DNA from: an uncultured Roseburia sp.
Lineage (GTDB): Bacteria > Bacillota_A > Clostridia > Lachnospirales > Lachnospiraceae
Assembly (NCBI GenBank): GCA_900753715.1
Contig: CAAEAE010000095.1
Span: 1-59,711 of the forward strand
Length of the DNA: 59,711 bases
Direction of reading: 5' to 3'
This document shows positions 17,545 through 28,645 of the stretch, in pieces; the first letter of the stretch is position 1, and each line of letters begins with the position of its first letter. The notes below the pieces were generated by a model. The model had not been told where the DNA came from and made no database searches. It worked only from the letters and a program-made list of their open reading frames with translations. Made by a program: the position numbers and the translations under genes.

Positions 17545-17576
17545 AAAGTAAACTCCTCCCGGTTTTGTTGTTCTGC

Positions 17577-17605
17577 ATTATATTTTCTGTAAGTTCACCG
17601 TGCAA
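17577..17605 (-). promoter_or_regulatory. Candidate degV promoter
   Basis: The minus strand has TTGCAC (17600-17605), 17 bases, TATAAT (17577-17582). A second candidate with an extended -10 (TGG-TATAAT, -10 at 17648-17653) lies further upstream. Confidence 0.5.
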
Positions 17606-17679
17606 GCAGGAAAAACCGCTGGCTGGCACTGCTCATTGCTATTTCACATTATACCATACCCTGCTTTAATGTTCCAGAA

Positions 17680-17713
17680 AAAAATAAGACGGTCAGATTC
17701 CCGTCTTATTTTT
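17680..17713 (-). terminator. Terminator downstream of the first chemoreceptor
   Basis: A 13-bp stem (left arm 17680-17692, AAAAATAAGACGG; right arm 17701-17713) with an 8-base loop follows the chemoreceptor stop by about 10 bases on the minus strand. T-runs occur on both sides. Confidence 0.85.
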
Positions 17714-17723
17714 CATACATCCT

Positions 17724-19205
17724 TTAGTCCTTTTTTTCTACTAATTTTCTCATTCGCTCTGAAATATCAAATATTTCATTCAATACATTATTCATTTCAT
17801 TCAAAGAATCCATACTCCTGTCACACATTTCAAGGCTGTTCTCAGAGGAGGCCGCAACCTCCTCACTTGTAGCAGAGAGATTCGTAATACGGTCATTAAT
17901 CTGTGTGTTTGCCTCAAGTATTTCTTCCACTCTGCCTGTAAGACTCAATACAGAACTGTGCAGTACATCCACATTATTCTCAATCAATTCAAATTTTTCC
18001 CGGGTCACTTCAATCATTTCATTCTGTTTATCAGAAGTCTCCGCTGACTTTTGCATATTAGCAGACGCCTTTTCTGCATTAACTGTCAATTTTTCGATAA
18101 TATCTGTAATCTTTCCGGTTGATTCCTTCGTCTCCTCAGAAAGTTTCCTGATTTCATCCGCAACCACAGCAAAACCTTTTCCTGCTTCCCCGGCTCTCGC
18201 CGCTTCGATAGAAGCGTTCAATGCTAACAGGTTTGTCTGATCTGAAATACTTAAAATGGTTCCGATAATAACCTCAACCTCTTTAATCCGGTCATTTAAT
18301 TCAATAGTTGTAGTCTTTGTCGACAGATTAATCTCAGCCGTCTCAACCGCCTGCTCCTTCAATTCCTGAATAATCTTAGCTCCCTCACGGATGGCATCCT
18401 GCGAAGTCTTGGACGCTGCCTCCATTTTCTCAGTCTCCTTTTCCGCATTCTGAAGATTATTCTGGATACTTCCAGTCATCACCGTCTGATGTTCTACGGC
18501 TTCTGCTGTAAGTTTCACGCTTTCTGCAATCTCACCTACCGCATTATGGCTGTTTCCCATTGTTTCCGTCAATTTTTCTGACTTCTCACGTGCAACATCA
18601 AACTTCGATGCAAGCTGTTCCGACATCTGGATAATTTCAAATGCTGCCTTTTCACTCGCATCCATCTGCTGCGTAATCAGTTCCACCGTTTCTTTGTTGT
18701 GTCTGCTCTGCGTTTTCACCACAATATACGCAATCACACAGCTTGTCAGTGCAAAGAATAACTGCAGCACACAAATTGCCGCAACACCCGGGTCTCTGAC
18801 CCAGTTCATAATACAGCTGATAATGTTTAATACAGACGCCGACACAATTCCCCGGACGACATAGCGTATATCAATATACAACATAATTAACAGCATAATC
18901 GGGAACATTAATGCGTAATATGCAACCATATCACGATTTAAAAACAGCATCACAATATAGGCAAGTGTCAGTACTATCAGGCAGATATGTACAAACGTCT
19001 CTTCCGCCTTAAATTTAACATATCCGGCAATCAATATAATCAGCAGAACCGCATCAATCACCAGACGGATTGTTGCCATATCTTTCCGTGTTGTTGCAGA
19101 CAAATACGGCAGCAGATTAATTATTTCTAGTACTGCAAGAATAATCACACTGATAACAAATGCAATATGATTACACTCCATTCTCTGTTTTGCTTTTAAT
19201 TCCAT
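17724..19205 (-). CDS. Methyl-accepting chemotaxis protein with membrane-embedded sensor region
   Basis: A 493-residue chemoreceptor. The N-terminal part (about residues 10-170) has six membrane helices and almost no extracytoplasmic domain. No HAMP domain is obvious. The rest is a long coiled coil with the signalling tip [20 protein letters not shown] and [12 protein letters not shown]. It would pair with CheA/CheW encoded elsewhere. The membrane-embedded input suggests sensing of hydrophobic compounds, membrane state or internal signals. GGAGG lies 7 bases before the ATG. Confidence 0.92.
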   Translation of the reverse strand: MELKAKQRMECNHIAFVISVIILAVLEIINLLPYLSATTRKDMATIRLVIDAVLLIILIAGYVKFKAEETFVHICLIVLTLAYIVMLFLNRDMVAYYALMFPIMLLIMLYIDIRYVVRGIVSASVLNIISCIMNWVRDPGVAAICVLQLFFALTSCVIAYIVVKTQSRHNKETVELITQQMDASEKAAFEIIQMSEQLASKFDVAREKSEKLTETMGNSHNAVGEIAESVKLTAEAVEHQTVMTGSIQNNLQNAEKETEKMEAASKTSQDAIREGAKIIQELKEQAVETAEINLSTKTTTIELNDRIKEVEVIIGTILSISDQTNLLALNASIEAARAGEAGKGFAVVADEIRKLSEETKESTGKITDIIEKLTVNAEKASANMQKSAETSDKQNEMIEVTREKFELIENNVDVLHSSVLSLTGRVEEILEANTQINDRITNLSATSEEVAASSENSLEMCDRSMDSLNEMNNVLNEIFDISERMRKLVEKKD

Positions 19206-19256
19206 CCCTGTACCTCCAACCTTATCGGTGTGTCCCTTATTCCTAATGTGATAAAA

Positions 19257-19285
19257 ATAGTACCATTATTTTTATAAATTTGCAA
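19257..19285 (-). promoter_or_regulatory. Promoter of the first chemoreceptor gene
   Basis: The minus strand has TTGCAA (19280-19285), 17 bases, TACTAT (19257-19262), with a TG one base before the -10. It resembles sigma-A rather than the flagellar sigma-D type. Confidence 0.6.
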
Positions 19286-19330
19286 TCAATTTTCAGATTT
19301 TTTTCATATTCCAGCTTCCGTTTCCAAAAA

Positions 19331-19377
19331 ACACCCGGAAAATGTGAGAGTCCAATCTCTCTGCATTTTCCGGGTGT
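19331..19377 (-). terminator. groESL terminator
   Basis: A long hairpin pairs ACACCCGGAAAATG (19331-19344) with CATTTTCCGGGTGT (19364-19377) and continues through an inner GAGAG/CTCTC stem. A T-run follows on the minus strand. Confidence 0.9.
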
Positions 19378-19411
19378 CCCCGTTTTATTTATGCGGTTTT
19401 GGAGCGATAAA

Positions 19412-21043
<1,632 letters not shown>

Positions 21044-21062
21044 TTACCTCTTTCTTTTTGAT

Positions 21063-21347
21063 TTATTCAACAACTGCAAGGATATCATTCTGTTTTACGA
21101 TGATATACTCTTCCCCGTCTAATTTCACTTCTGTTCCTGCGTATTTGGAGTAGATAACCTTCTGTCCTGCTTTTACCTGCATGGTAACTTCTTTTCCATC
21201 AACCATTCCGCCCGGTCCAACTGCAATGACCTCTGCCTCCTGTGGCTTCTCCTGTGCACTGCTGGTAAGGATGATTCCGGATTTGGTAGTTTCTTCTGCT
21301 TCACACTGCTTCAAAACAACTCTGTCGCTTAATGGTACTAATTTCAT
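21063..21347 (-). CDS. groES: Co-chaperonin GroES (Hsp10)
   Basis: The 94-residue lid of the GroEL chamber. It opens MKLVPLSDRVVLK, has the mobile loop region (TTKSGIILTSSAQEKPQEAEV, quoted as landmark) and ends KQNDILAVVE. The ATG follows AAGGAGG. It is the first gene of the operon. Confidence 0.98.
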   Translation of the reverse strand: MKLVPLSDRVVLKQCEAEETTKSGIILTSSAQEKPQEAEVIAVGPGGMVDGKEVTMQVKAGQKVIYSKYAGTEVKLDGEEYIIVKQNDILAVVE

Positions 21348-21401
21348 TTCAATTCCTCCTTGTTTCCAATCTATTCTGATTTATTTCTTTTGAATAATTT
21401 A

Positions 21402-21428
21402 TTAGCACTCAATTAACTTGAGTGCTAA
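21402..21428 (-). promoter_or_regulatory. CIRCE element, HrcA operator
   Basis: A perfect TTAGCACTC-N9-GAGTGCTAA inverted repeat lies between the promoter and groES. HrcA binds this site and represses until heat stress. Confidence 0.97.
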
Positions 21429-21439
21429 CTGATAGTCAT

Positions 21440-21468
21440 ATAATAGATTTTTCTCATTTGTTCTGCAA
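21440..21468 (-). promoter_or_regulatory. groESL promoter
   Basis: The minus strand has TTGCAG (21463-21468), 17 bases, TATTAT (21440-21445). The CIRCE element covers the expected start of transcription. Confidence 0.75.
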
Positions 21469-21545
21469 CCGGATTGAGAGCTATTTATGACCGATTATTT
21501 TTATTGTTTTTGTCTTTTTCTCGTTTTTTCTCGTTTTTTTATATC

Positions 21546-22667
21546 TTATCTTCTTTTCGCAATTTTCATACTTTTTTTAGATTTTGGTGAAGAAGCCTTT
21601 TTTATGCTGCGCAGTGCCGGTTTTATCTGATGAAACAGCCAGACAGCATGCTCCTTTAACCAGTTCCATGCCACACCCTTCTTTTTCCAGCAAAAATGAA
21701 TAAAAAGCGCTGCGCAAATGACCGGATAAACAAGCAGCAGGATTTCTGCCACAAAAAGGGCACCCGTAATATCTTCAAATGCTCTTGCACGGTTTTCCCA
21801 GTACGGATATACGATTCCATCCGTGTTCATCGATCTTGTACCAAAATTCTTTAAGATGGCAAACCGGCTTAACAGCCCGTAACGACTGCTGTTTTCTACC
21901 AGTACATAATCGCCTTCCTCCATTCCCAGATGGGTTTTCAGCAGGTTTTCCACCGTGTCATAACCAAATTTTTTCACCGGATTTTTGGCAAGCACTTCCA
22001 GATTGCCGACCGTAAGGGTATTGTCCTCATCTCCCTGCTGTGCAGCAAGAATCCAGTACGGGACATAGACCGTAACCTCTGTTGCGCCGGATTTTTCCGC
22101 ATATATTCCTTTTTCGCTTTTTACCACTCCGCTGATAATATAGCTGGTATCTCCGATTTCTACACACATTCCGGCTACATCTGTTGCACCAAAGAGCTGC
22201 CATGCTGCATTTTCATCCAAAATGACCGTATTTGCATCTTCTCCGCGTCCCGCAAAAGAAGTATTTCCGGACACACATTTCAATGGATGAAACAAAAAGA
22301 AATCATCTGACACACCGTAGACAGTTGTAGTAATGCTGTTTTTGTTTCCTGTCAGCGTAATTGTGCTTCTGGTACTGTATGCACAGACATAATTTCTTCC
22401 ATTTGCACTGTCCGCCTCAACACCCGCCTCGTCTAGTGCCTCCTTGAGCTGTATCGAGAAAGGAAGCATCTGCGATTCCGTCACATTTGTTTCCGGGGTA
22501 AAAAAGGCTGACACCTGGGCATAAGTGCCATCCTCAGACCAGCGTGATGCCGTCTGTTGGGACGACAGGCTTCCTGTCATCCCACGAATCACAAGCTCTA
22601 AAATCAGAACGAGAAGCAGCATAACGGCAATGCAAAGCAGCCTACGGCATCGCTTTAATTTTTCCAT
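21546..22667 (-). CDS. MacB-like ectodomain protein with two membrane helices
   Basis: A 373-residue protein with an N-terminal helix (about residues 9-28), a large extracytoplasmic domain resembling the MacB periplasmic core (about 30-300; landmark VILDENAAWQLFG), a second helix (about 303-326) and a very basic cytoplasmic tail (last 45 residues). True MacB/FtsX permeases have four helices and a partner ATPase; this protein has only two and no ATPase is nearby. It is the last gene of an operon, 29 bases after the HlyD-like gene. It may form an envelope complex with that adaptor. The family call is tentative. Confidence 0.65.
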   Translation of the reverse strand: MEKLKRCRRLLCIAVMLLLVLILELVIRGMTGSLSSQQTASRWSEDGTYAQVSAFFTPETNVTESQMLPFSIQLKEALDEAGVEADSANGRNYVCAYSTRSTITLTGNKNSITTTVYGVSDDFFLFHPLKCVSGNTSFAGRGEDANTVILDENAAWQLFGATDVAGMCVEIGDTSYIISGVVKSEKGIYAEKSGATEVTVYVPYWILAAQQGDEDNTLTVGNLEVLAKNPVKKFGYDTVENLLKTHLGMEEGDYVLVENSSRYGLLSRFAILKNFGTRSMNTDGIVYPYWENRARAFEDITGALFVAEILLLVYPVICAALFIHFCWKKKGVAWNWLKEHAVWLFHQIKPALRSIKKASSPKSKKSMKIAKRR

Positions 22668-22696
22668 ATGAAACCTCCATTTGCTCAGTCATGCTG

Positions 22697-24328
22697 TTAT
22701 TCCTGTTCGTTTGCAAGCCGCACCTGCTGACCTGCCTCAACCGGTTTGGTTGTCGTTGTAATGACATAAACGCCATAGGAATCAAGTGCACCGGATACCG
22801 CAGACTGGGAATCGTCGGAAGTGATGACTTCCACATCCACACGCTGCGCATAGTAACGGTTTCCAAGCGGCGTACTCTTTGCCCGGATGGTCAGAATAAA
22901 TTTTCCGTTGGAGTCCTCTCTGATAGCACTCGTTGGAACAATATAATCATAGTTTGCGCTCTGTTCGCCAACGGAAAGCGTGTAGCTGTCACCGGAAGAT
23001 ACATCACCGGACATCGTGCAGACGATGGTACAGTTCTGTTTATCCTGCGGGTCACGGCGGATAGAGGATACCTGGGCAGAAATATTTGCTCCATACCAGT
23101 TATTTAAAATCTCTGCCTTATCACCAACCTTTAATTTCTTTGCCTGATTTGCAGTTGCGGTAAAGCTTAAGGTAAATGCTTTATTCTCCGGCTGAATCTG
23201 TGCAATTGCCTCATCCGCAGCAACCGTCTGTCCTGCTGTATAGGCAATCTCTGTGATGGTACCCGAAATCGGGGAAGTGATTACCGCATCAATGCTCTTA
23301 TCCTGTAAATCATCTACCACCTTCTGCTGTTCAAGAATATCGCTGTACTGGGATGCAAGTGTAACCTCTGTCACTTGTCCTTCGCTGATTTCTTTTAACG
23401 CTGCCTCTGCATCTTCCTGTGCCTTCTGTGCCGCAGTCAGTTCCTGGTTTGCCAGTGTAAGCTGATTGTTAATACTGTTTACCTGTGAGGTATTGGAGCT
23501 GTCTCCGCTCTCTTTCTTGCTCTCAAGTGCGGCAGTTGCCTGTGTCACTGCCGTCTTACAGTTCTCTAAATCCTTCTTTGCCTTTGTAAGATCATCCTTT
23601 AATGCAACAAACTTCTTGTATGCCTTTTTGTCATCGCCTTTTAACGCAGCAATCTGTTCGTCTGTGTAGCTGTAAAACTTGTTGCTTTCCACGTCAATCG
23701 TAAGAAGCTCCACTTTATTCTCTGCACTTGTCTGTGCTGCAGTGGCATCATTCAATGCTTTCTGCTCAGCAGAGGTATCTACGGTTGCGCTCTCCGCCTC
23801 TGTTTTCTTCGCTTCAAGGTCGTTTACCTTCGTCTGTGCTGCGGTAACTGCTGCCTCCGCATTATCGACTGCCGCCTGAAGGGAAGAAAGCTGGTTCATC
23901 TTATCCTTAAGGGAAGTAGTCGTTCCCTGCTCGATTGCTTCAAGCTCGCTTATCGTCAAACCGGACTGCAACGCTGCGGTCTCATAATCCTTCTTTAAAG
24001 ATGCCAGCGACTTTTCTGCCTCCTGAAGTTCGGAGCTCTTTGCATCCTCTAATGTAAAAAGGGTATCTCCGGTCTGTACCGTGTCACCGGTTTTTACTTC
24101 CACCGTTGCAATTTTACGTGACTCACTGATGGTCACTGCATATGTTTCGCTCGCTTCCACTGTGCCGCTTCCACGGACCTTACTGGTAATCTTTCCGTCT
24201 GATACCATCTGTGTGCTGACCTCTACCAGAGAATAGTTCATAATGGTATTAGAAAAGAATGTCAGCAGCAACATGATAATCAGAAATATGATGGCAACAT
24301 TTTTTATTTTGTCTTTGCGCTCTTTCAT
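22697..24328 (-). CDS. HlyD-family membrane-fusion/adaptor protein
   Basis: A 543-residue adaptor: an N-terminal membrane helix (about residues 9-30), a lipoyl-like half (VEVKTGDTVQTGDTLFTLE near 73-91), a long coiled coil (about 95-335, rich in Ala, Lys, Glu), the second lipoyl half (SPISGTITEIAYTAGQTVAADE near 348-370), and a beta-barrel with a C-terminal region. In Gram-positives such proteins usually accompany MacB-type exporters. Here it sits between sugar-type permeases and a MacB-like protein that lacks an ATPase. Confidence 0.88.
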   Translation of the reverse strand: MKERKDKIKNVAIIFLIIMLLLTFFSNTIMNYSLVEVSTQMVSDGKITSKVRGSGTVEASETYAVTISESRKIATVEVKTGDTVQTGDTLFTLEDAKSSELQEAEKSLASLKKDYETAALQSGLTISELEAIEQGTTTSLKDKMNQLSSLQAAVDNAEAAVTAAQTKVNDLEAKKTEAESATVDTSAEQKALNDATAAQTSAENKVELLTIDVESNKFYSYTDEQIAALKGDDKKAYKKFVALKDDLTKAKKDLENCKTAVTQATAALESKKESGDSSNTSQVNSINNQLTLANQELTAAQKAQEDAEAALKEISEGQVTEVTLASQYSDILEQQKVVDDLQDKSIDAVITSPISGTITEIAYTAGQTVAADEAIAQIQPENKAFTLSFTATANQAKKLKVGDKAEILNNWYGANISAQVSSIRRDPQDKQNCTIVCTMSGDVSSGDSYTLSVGEQSANYDYIVPTSAIREDSNGKFILTIRAKSTPLGNRYYAQRVDVEVITSDDSQSAVSGALDSYGVYVITTTTKPVEAGQQVRLANEQE

Positions 24329-24357
24329 TGTAATCTCCTCACTCCGTTTTCGTTATT

Positions 24358-25257
24358 TTAACCTTTTACTCCGCCCTGATAGGTAATTCCTTCTACGAGC
24401 TGGTCTTCTCCATATAAAAATACAAATAAGCTTGGCAGCATGTAGATGGTCGCTACCGCAAACGCCAGTCCGATTTCCCCTTTATTGATTTTGGAGAGAA
24501 AAATTGACAGCGGATATTTGTCCGTATCCGTGAAAAACAGCAGCGGCTGTTCTACCATATTCCAGTAATCGATGAATACCAGAATTGCGCAGGAAGCAAT
24601 TACACCCTTGCACAGCGGAAGACAGATTTTAGAGAAAATCTGCAATTCTCCGGCGCCATCCATCTTTGCCGCCTCGATAAGCGGTGTCGGAATACGCTTC
24701 ATATATTTGGTAATCAGGTAAACACTAAACGGTGAAAAGATACCCGGCAGCCAGATTGCCCAATTGGTATCCAAAAGTTTCATCCAGTTTAACACCAGAT
24801 AGTTTGGCACCAGGGTTACCTGATATGGCATCAGCATCAGAATAATGTATGCAAAAAATACGATTGCAGAAGCCTTTCCTTTGGTACGGGTAAATCCATA
24901 TGCCGCTAACACCGCTACCACAAGCTGGAAAATCACGATTGGGACTACAAGAATCATTGAATTCCAGAATTTCAACAGATAATCCGGGCTTTTAAATAAA
25001 ACCGTTACATACTGGGAAAATGTCACCATGTCCGGAATAAATTTCAGATTGACCATCTGTGACACATAACCTTTTCCACCTGACTCCGTCGTTGCAAATA
25101 ACGCACCGTAGTTCGCATTAATCTCGGATGCTGACATAAATGAGTTTGTGATTGTCAGCACAGTTGGCAGCAGGAAAAATACAGAGCATAAAATCGCCAG
25201 TATGGTAAAACAGACAGCCTGCCGTTTCTGCTTCTTTTTCTTTGATTTTGCTTTCAT
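24358..25257 (-). CDS. Carbohydrate-type ABC permease (MalG family)
   Basis: A 299-residue inner-membrane permease with six predicted helices. The EAA loop reads EAAKMDGAGELQIFSKICLP, which contacts the ATPase. It overlaps the MalF-type gene by four bases. No ATPase gene is in the operon; sugar importers of this class in Firmicutes often use a shared MsmX-type ATPase. Confidence 0.92.
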   Translation of the reverse strand: MKAKSKKKKQKRQAVCFTILAILCSVFFLLPTVLTITNSFMSASEINANYGALFATTESGGKGYVSQMVNLKFIPDMVTFSQYVTVLFKSPDYLLKFWNSMILVVPIVIFQLVVAVLAAYGFTRTKGKASAIVFFAYIILMLMPYQVTLVPNYLVLNWMKLLDTNWAIWLPGIFSPFSVYLITKYMKRIPTPLIEAAKMDGAGELQIFSKICLPLCKGVIASCAILVFIDYWNMVEQPLLFFTDTDKYPLSIFLSKINKGEIGLAFAVATIYMLPSLFVFLYGEDQLVEGITYQGGVKG

Positions 25258-26144
25258 TCTTCCTCCACATCCTTTCCAAACCGATTTTCAACCCAGAACA
25301 GCAGTCCGATAATGACAATCATCACAAGGGACATATAAATCGCCGCCGTGGAAAGCTTCTGATAATCTGCGGAGGCAAACGTATTGTTCATATAATGCTG
25401 TAACATATAAAGCGACTGGTCCGGATATCCTCCGGTCAACAGGTATACCTCCCGGAACACACGGAAGGAATTGATGATGGACAAAATCATGACGAAGAGG
25501 ATTGCCGGTGACATATAACGGATTTTTACGTGCCAGAATACCTGCATGGTACTCGCTCCATCCAACTCTGCTACTTCGATGATATCCTGTGGGATATTCG
25601 CAATCGCAGACATAAAAAGAATCATATCATATCCGAGATTCTTCCATAAGAAAAGTAAAATTACGACCGCCATGCCCCATGACGATTTCAGCCAGTCTAC
25701 CGGTTCCGCTCCGAAATAACTTGTGATGTGGTTTAACATTCCGTTATAGTCAAATACGACCTGCCAGATCAATACTACCGATGCTACCGGCACCATGAGA
25801 GGGCTTAGGAAAAAGCTTCTAAACTGGCTTTTAAATGGAACCGCTGTATCCATCATGAATGCCATCAGCATAGAAAGCACCATGACAAGCGGTACTGCAA
25901 TCAGCGAAAACAAAAGCGTGTTTCCAACCGCTGTCCGGAATGCCTGATTTTGTATCACATTCACATAATTCTGAAAACCAACAAATTCTCCATTGATTGG
26001 ATTATCAACAAAAGAATAATAAATTACAACAAAAAAGGGCACTACAAAAAAGGTCAGTACCCCCAAAATACTTGGTGTCAGGAAAAATCCTGACACCCTT
26101 CTTGTATTTTTATCAAGCCTCTTACTGCGTTTTATTTTTTTCAT
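25254..26144 (-). CDS. Carbohydrate-type ABC permease (MalF family)
   Basis: A 296-residue permease with six helices and the EAA-type loop EVAELDGASTMQVFWHVKI. Its basic N-terminus (MKKIKRSKRLDKNTRR) is cytoplasmic. Its start shares the last base of the binding-protein stop, and it overlaps malG, so the three are translationally coupled. The substrate is unknown. Confidence 0.92.
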   Translation of the reverse strand: MKKIKRSKRLDKNTRRVSGFFLTPSILGVLTFFVVPFFVVIYYSFVDNPINGEFVGFQNYVNVIQNQAFRTAVGNTLLFSLIAVPLVMVLSMLMAFMMDTAVPFKSQFRSFFLSPLMVPVASVVLIWQVVFDYNGMLNHITSYFGAEPVDWLKSSWGMAVVILLFLWKNLGYDMILFMSAIANIPQDIIEVAELDGASTMQVFWHVKIRYMSPAILFVMILSIINSFRVFREVYLLTGGYPDQSLYMLQHYMNNTFASADYQKLSTAAIYMSLVMIVIIGLLFWVENRFGKDVEEE

Positions 26145-28573
26145 TATTTCGTCTCACTTAAATAAATCTGTACACGGCTCTGAATGGATTCTGCTACTTC
26201 CTGGGCTGATTTCTGTCCTGCAAAGAATGCTGCAGTATCCTCTTCTATAATGGATTTCACATCGCTTGTAAGTGCTCCGTAAACAGCCGTCGTGTTGTTT
26301 AACAAATCTTTGACTGCATCGATATCTTCCTGGGTTGCCGGTTTAATCTCGACATCAAAGCTTCCCCAGCCCCAGCTGCTTCCGCCGTTTTCGTCCTCTT
26401 TCATTGCGTTCTCGCAAAACTTATCGAAATCGCTCTGACGTACCGGGAAGTTGTAAAGCTGCTGTATTTCTTCATCGGATTTTGCAGTATAGAACTGACG
26501 CATGAAACTCCATGCAGCCGCCTTGTCACTGCAGTTTTCGGTGATTCCCATCAAGCTGCTTAAGTTCAGCATTGCCCCGTTTCCTTCATTGGTCGGATAA
26601 CCGATATATGTCAGCTCTCCTCCAAAGATTTCACGATACATCTGAATCTGGTCAAAATCAGAAATTCCATAAGCAGAAAGAAGCACTTTTCCAGTATTTA
26701 ACAATACTGTCTCATCTACATCTTCCTCATACTCGAAGTTTTCCGGGAACATTGCTGCAAATTCAAGCACATCTACAAAATCCTCGTTATCAAAGGAGCA
26801 GGTTGCATCTTCCATATTGATAAACTCTTTGTAACCAAGGTTTAAGCAGAAATCTAAAATATCGGAACGGGTCATTCCATAGAATAACTGTGTTCCATCC
26901 TCTTTGGATGCTAAAAGTGCTTTCACATCATCCAAGGTCCATCCCGGTGTATCTCCGACGTCAGATGTTTTTCCTACAACTGTATTGATAGAAAATGTCT
27001 GTGGAAGTGCTACAAGCTTTCCACTGAATTCACAACTGCTCAATACTGATGGAATAAAGTCTGTCTTTGTCACATCACTGTCTCCGTCCATCAGTGCATA
27101 AAGGTCTGTCAAAAGTCCCTTGGATGCATAATTTGCCATCTGTGCATAACTGTCAAACACTACCATATCGATGCTCTTATCGGAGGCAACGGCTGTGGTA
27201 AAGTTATTTACCATATCTTCGTATTCCATGTTGTCATCAAAATAGCTCTTAATGCTGATTTTGGCATCCTGACTCTTCTTATTGAACTCGATGACACGCT
27301 CCTCTAAATCGGAATCGATATACAGGCATGCAACATTAATCTTTGTAGATTCCGGAATTTCTGACTTGTCTACCTCTTCAATCAGTGCTACTTCTGTCTC
27401 CGTCTGGTTCGTACGATTGCTCCAGTTGCGGGTTAAAACTGCCATTCTGCCATCCGAAAGACTTCCAAAGGATGTAACGCTTGAGCTTAAGATGTTGCAG
27501 TCTACCCATGTCAGATATTTTTCTTTATCTCCGGTTTTCACATTATACAGATAAATGCTGCTTCCGTCAGACACATACATGGTATTTTCATCCTTGATTC
27601 CTTTGAAATCAGAACCAATTTCTATCTTCTCGTCGCTAAGAGCCATTGTATCTTTGTCTATGATGTCAATTTCACGGCCGGTATCTCCATAACTGCTGAC
27701 ACCGATTCTTCCATCAGATAACATTACAAGTCCATCGCTCCAGTTATCCAATGCAATCTTTCCTTTATCTTTTCCATCTTTATCTAATACTTCGATAAAA
27801 TAGCTGCTGTCATTTTCCCCCCAGCTTTCTAAGGAAAGATAAGCATTTCCGTCTGCATCTGCAAGAATCGAACTGGTATTTCCGTTATCACCGATCAGTT
27901 CCGATAAGTCTGCATCATAAATCTGATTACCGTCCGCATCATACGCCTGCACGCTGTATTTGGATTTGTATTCTCCGTACATATTGTCTAAAAACTGTTT
28001 GTAATCCGGATTACCGTCCGCATCCGTATAATCTGATGCATAGTACTCATCCCAGTCCTTCTGTGCAGCATCCGTGCTCTCGTAGCCCCATTCCTGCACC
28101 ATGTAATTTAATACATCATCAAGCGTAGCATTTGAGGTATCCTCTGTCATATTGCTGGTATCAATCCAACCAGTCTGCACTGTCATATAAATATTTCCGT
28201 TATCGGATACATCAAAACAGCTCACATTCTGGCTGTTTCCACTGCTTGACTGGCTCTGCCAGAGTGTTTTCTCCTCGCCGGTCAGAATATTGTATGCATA
28301 CAGTCCAAAATTGGTATAGGCATCATCATAAGCACCATAATAAAGAGTATCGTTCTTTATCACTCCTTCGCCGCTCATATTGTTTCCTGCTGTCGCCGGA
28401 AGACTATCTACGAATGTTGTCTTAAAGTAATGTTCTGTATCGTCACTGCCTTTTCCATTGCTGGCGGTCTGGGAATCTTTTCCTCCGCAGGCACTAAGTC
28501 CTACTGCCATACAGCCGGACAGCATCAGTGCCGCACTGCGTTTTACAAATTGTTTTGTCTGCTTCTTTCTCAT
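26144..28573 (-). CDS. Large solute-binding lipoprotein with N-terminal propeller-like domain
   Basis: An 809-residue lipoprotein. The signal peptide ends in lipobox LSAC with lipidated Cys29. Residues about 40-410 look like a repeat-rich beta-propeller (recurrent LYAYNILTGE, GNIYMTVQ and SSIYLYNVKTGDKEKYL strands). Residues about 415-805 are an extracellular solute-binding domain (SBP family 1/8 type). The usual binding protein is about 430 residues, so the N-terminal half is an addition. It leads the operon and is followed by both permeases. The propeller might bind a polymer or contact the adaptor; the ligand is unknown. Confidence 0.82.
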   Translation of the reverse strand: MRKKQTKQFVKRSAALMLSGCMAVGLSACGGKDSQTASNGKGSDDTEHYFKTTFVDSLPATAGNNMSGEGVIKNDTLYYGAYDDAYTNFGLYAYNILTGEEKTLWQSQSSSGNSQNVSCFDVSDNGNIYMTVQTGWIDTSNMTEDTSNATLDDVLNYMVQEWGYESTDAAQKDWDEYYASDYTDADGNPDYKQFLDNMYGEYKSKYSVQAYDADGNQIYDADLSELIGDNGNTSSILADADGNAYLSLESWGENDSSYFIEVLDKDGKDKGKIALDNWSDGLVMLSDGRIGVSSYGDTGREIDIIDKDTMALSDEKIEIGSDFKGIKDENTMYVSDGSSIYLYNVKTGDKEKYLTWVDCNILSSSVTSFGSLSDGRMAVLTRNWSNRTNQTETEVALIEEVDKSEIPESTKINVACLYIDSDLEERVIEFNKKSQDAKISIKSYFDDNMEYEDMVNNFTTAVASDKSIDMVVFDSYAQMANYASKGLLTDLYALMDGDSDVTKTDFIPSVLSSCEFSGKLVALPQTFSINTVVGKTSDVGDTPGWTLDDVKALLASKEDGTQLFYGMTRSDILDFCLNLGYKEFINMEDATCSFDNEDFVDVLEFAAMFPENFEYEEDVDETVLLNTGKVLLSAYGISDFDQIQMYREIFGGELTYIGYPTNEGNGAMLNLSSLMGITENCSDKAAAWSFMRQFYTAKSDEEIQQLYNFPVRQSDFDKFCENAMKEDENGGSSWGWGSFDVEIKPATQEDIDAVKDLLNNTTAVYGALTSDVKSIIEEDTAAFFAGQKSAQEVAESIQSRVQIYLSETK

Positions 28574-28596
28574 TTCTGCCTCCCATTATTTACTAC

Positions 28597-28624
28597 GTTA
28601 TATACAATGATAAAAGAATTTCAA
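28597..28624 (-). promoter_or_regulatory. Promoter of the binding-protein operon
   Basis: The minus strand has TTGAAA (28619-28624), 16 bases, TATAAC (28597-28602). GGGAGG precedes the binding-protein ATG. Confidence 0.6.
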
Positions 28625-28645
28625 AAAAAAGCAAGCGGATTTTTT

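Noticed and set aside
24358..28573. Importer judged broken because it has no ATPase gene
   Set aside because: Sugar-type importers in Firmicutes often share one ATPase (MsmX type) encoded elsewhere, so absence here is not evidence of decay.
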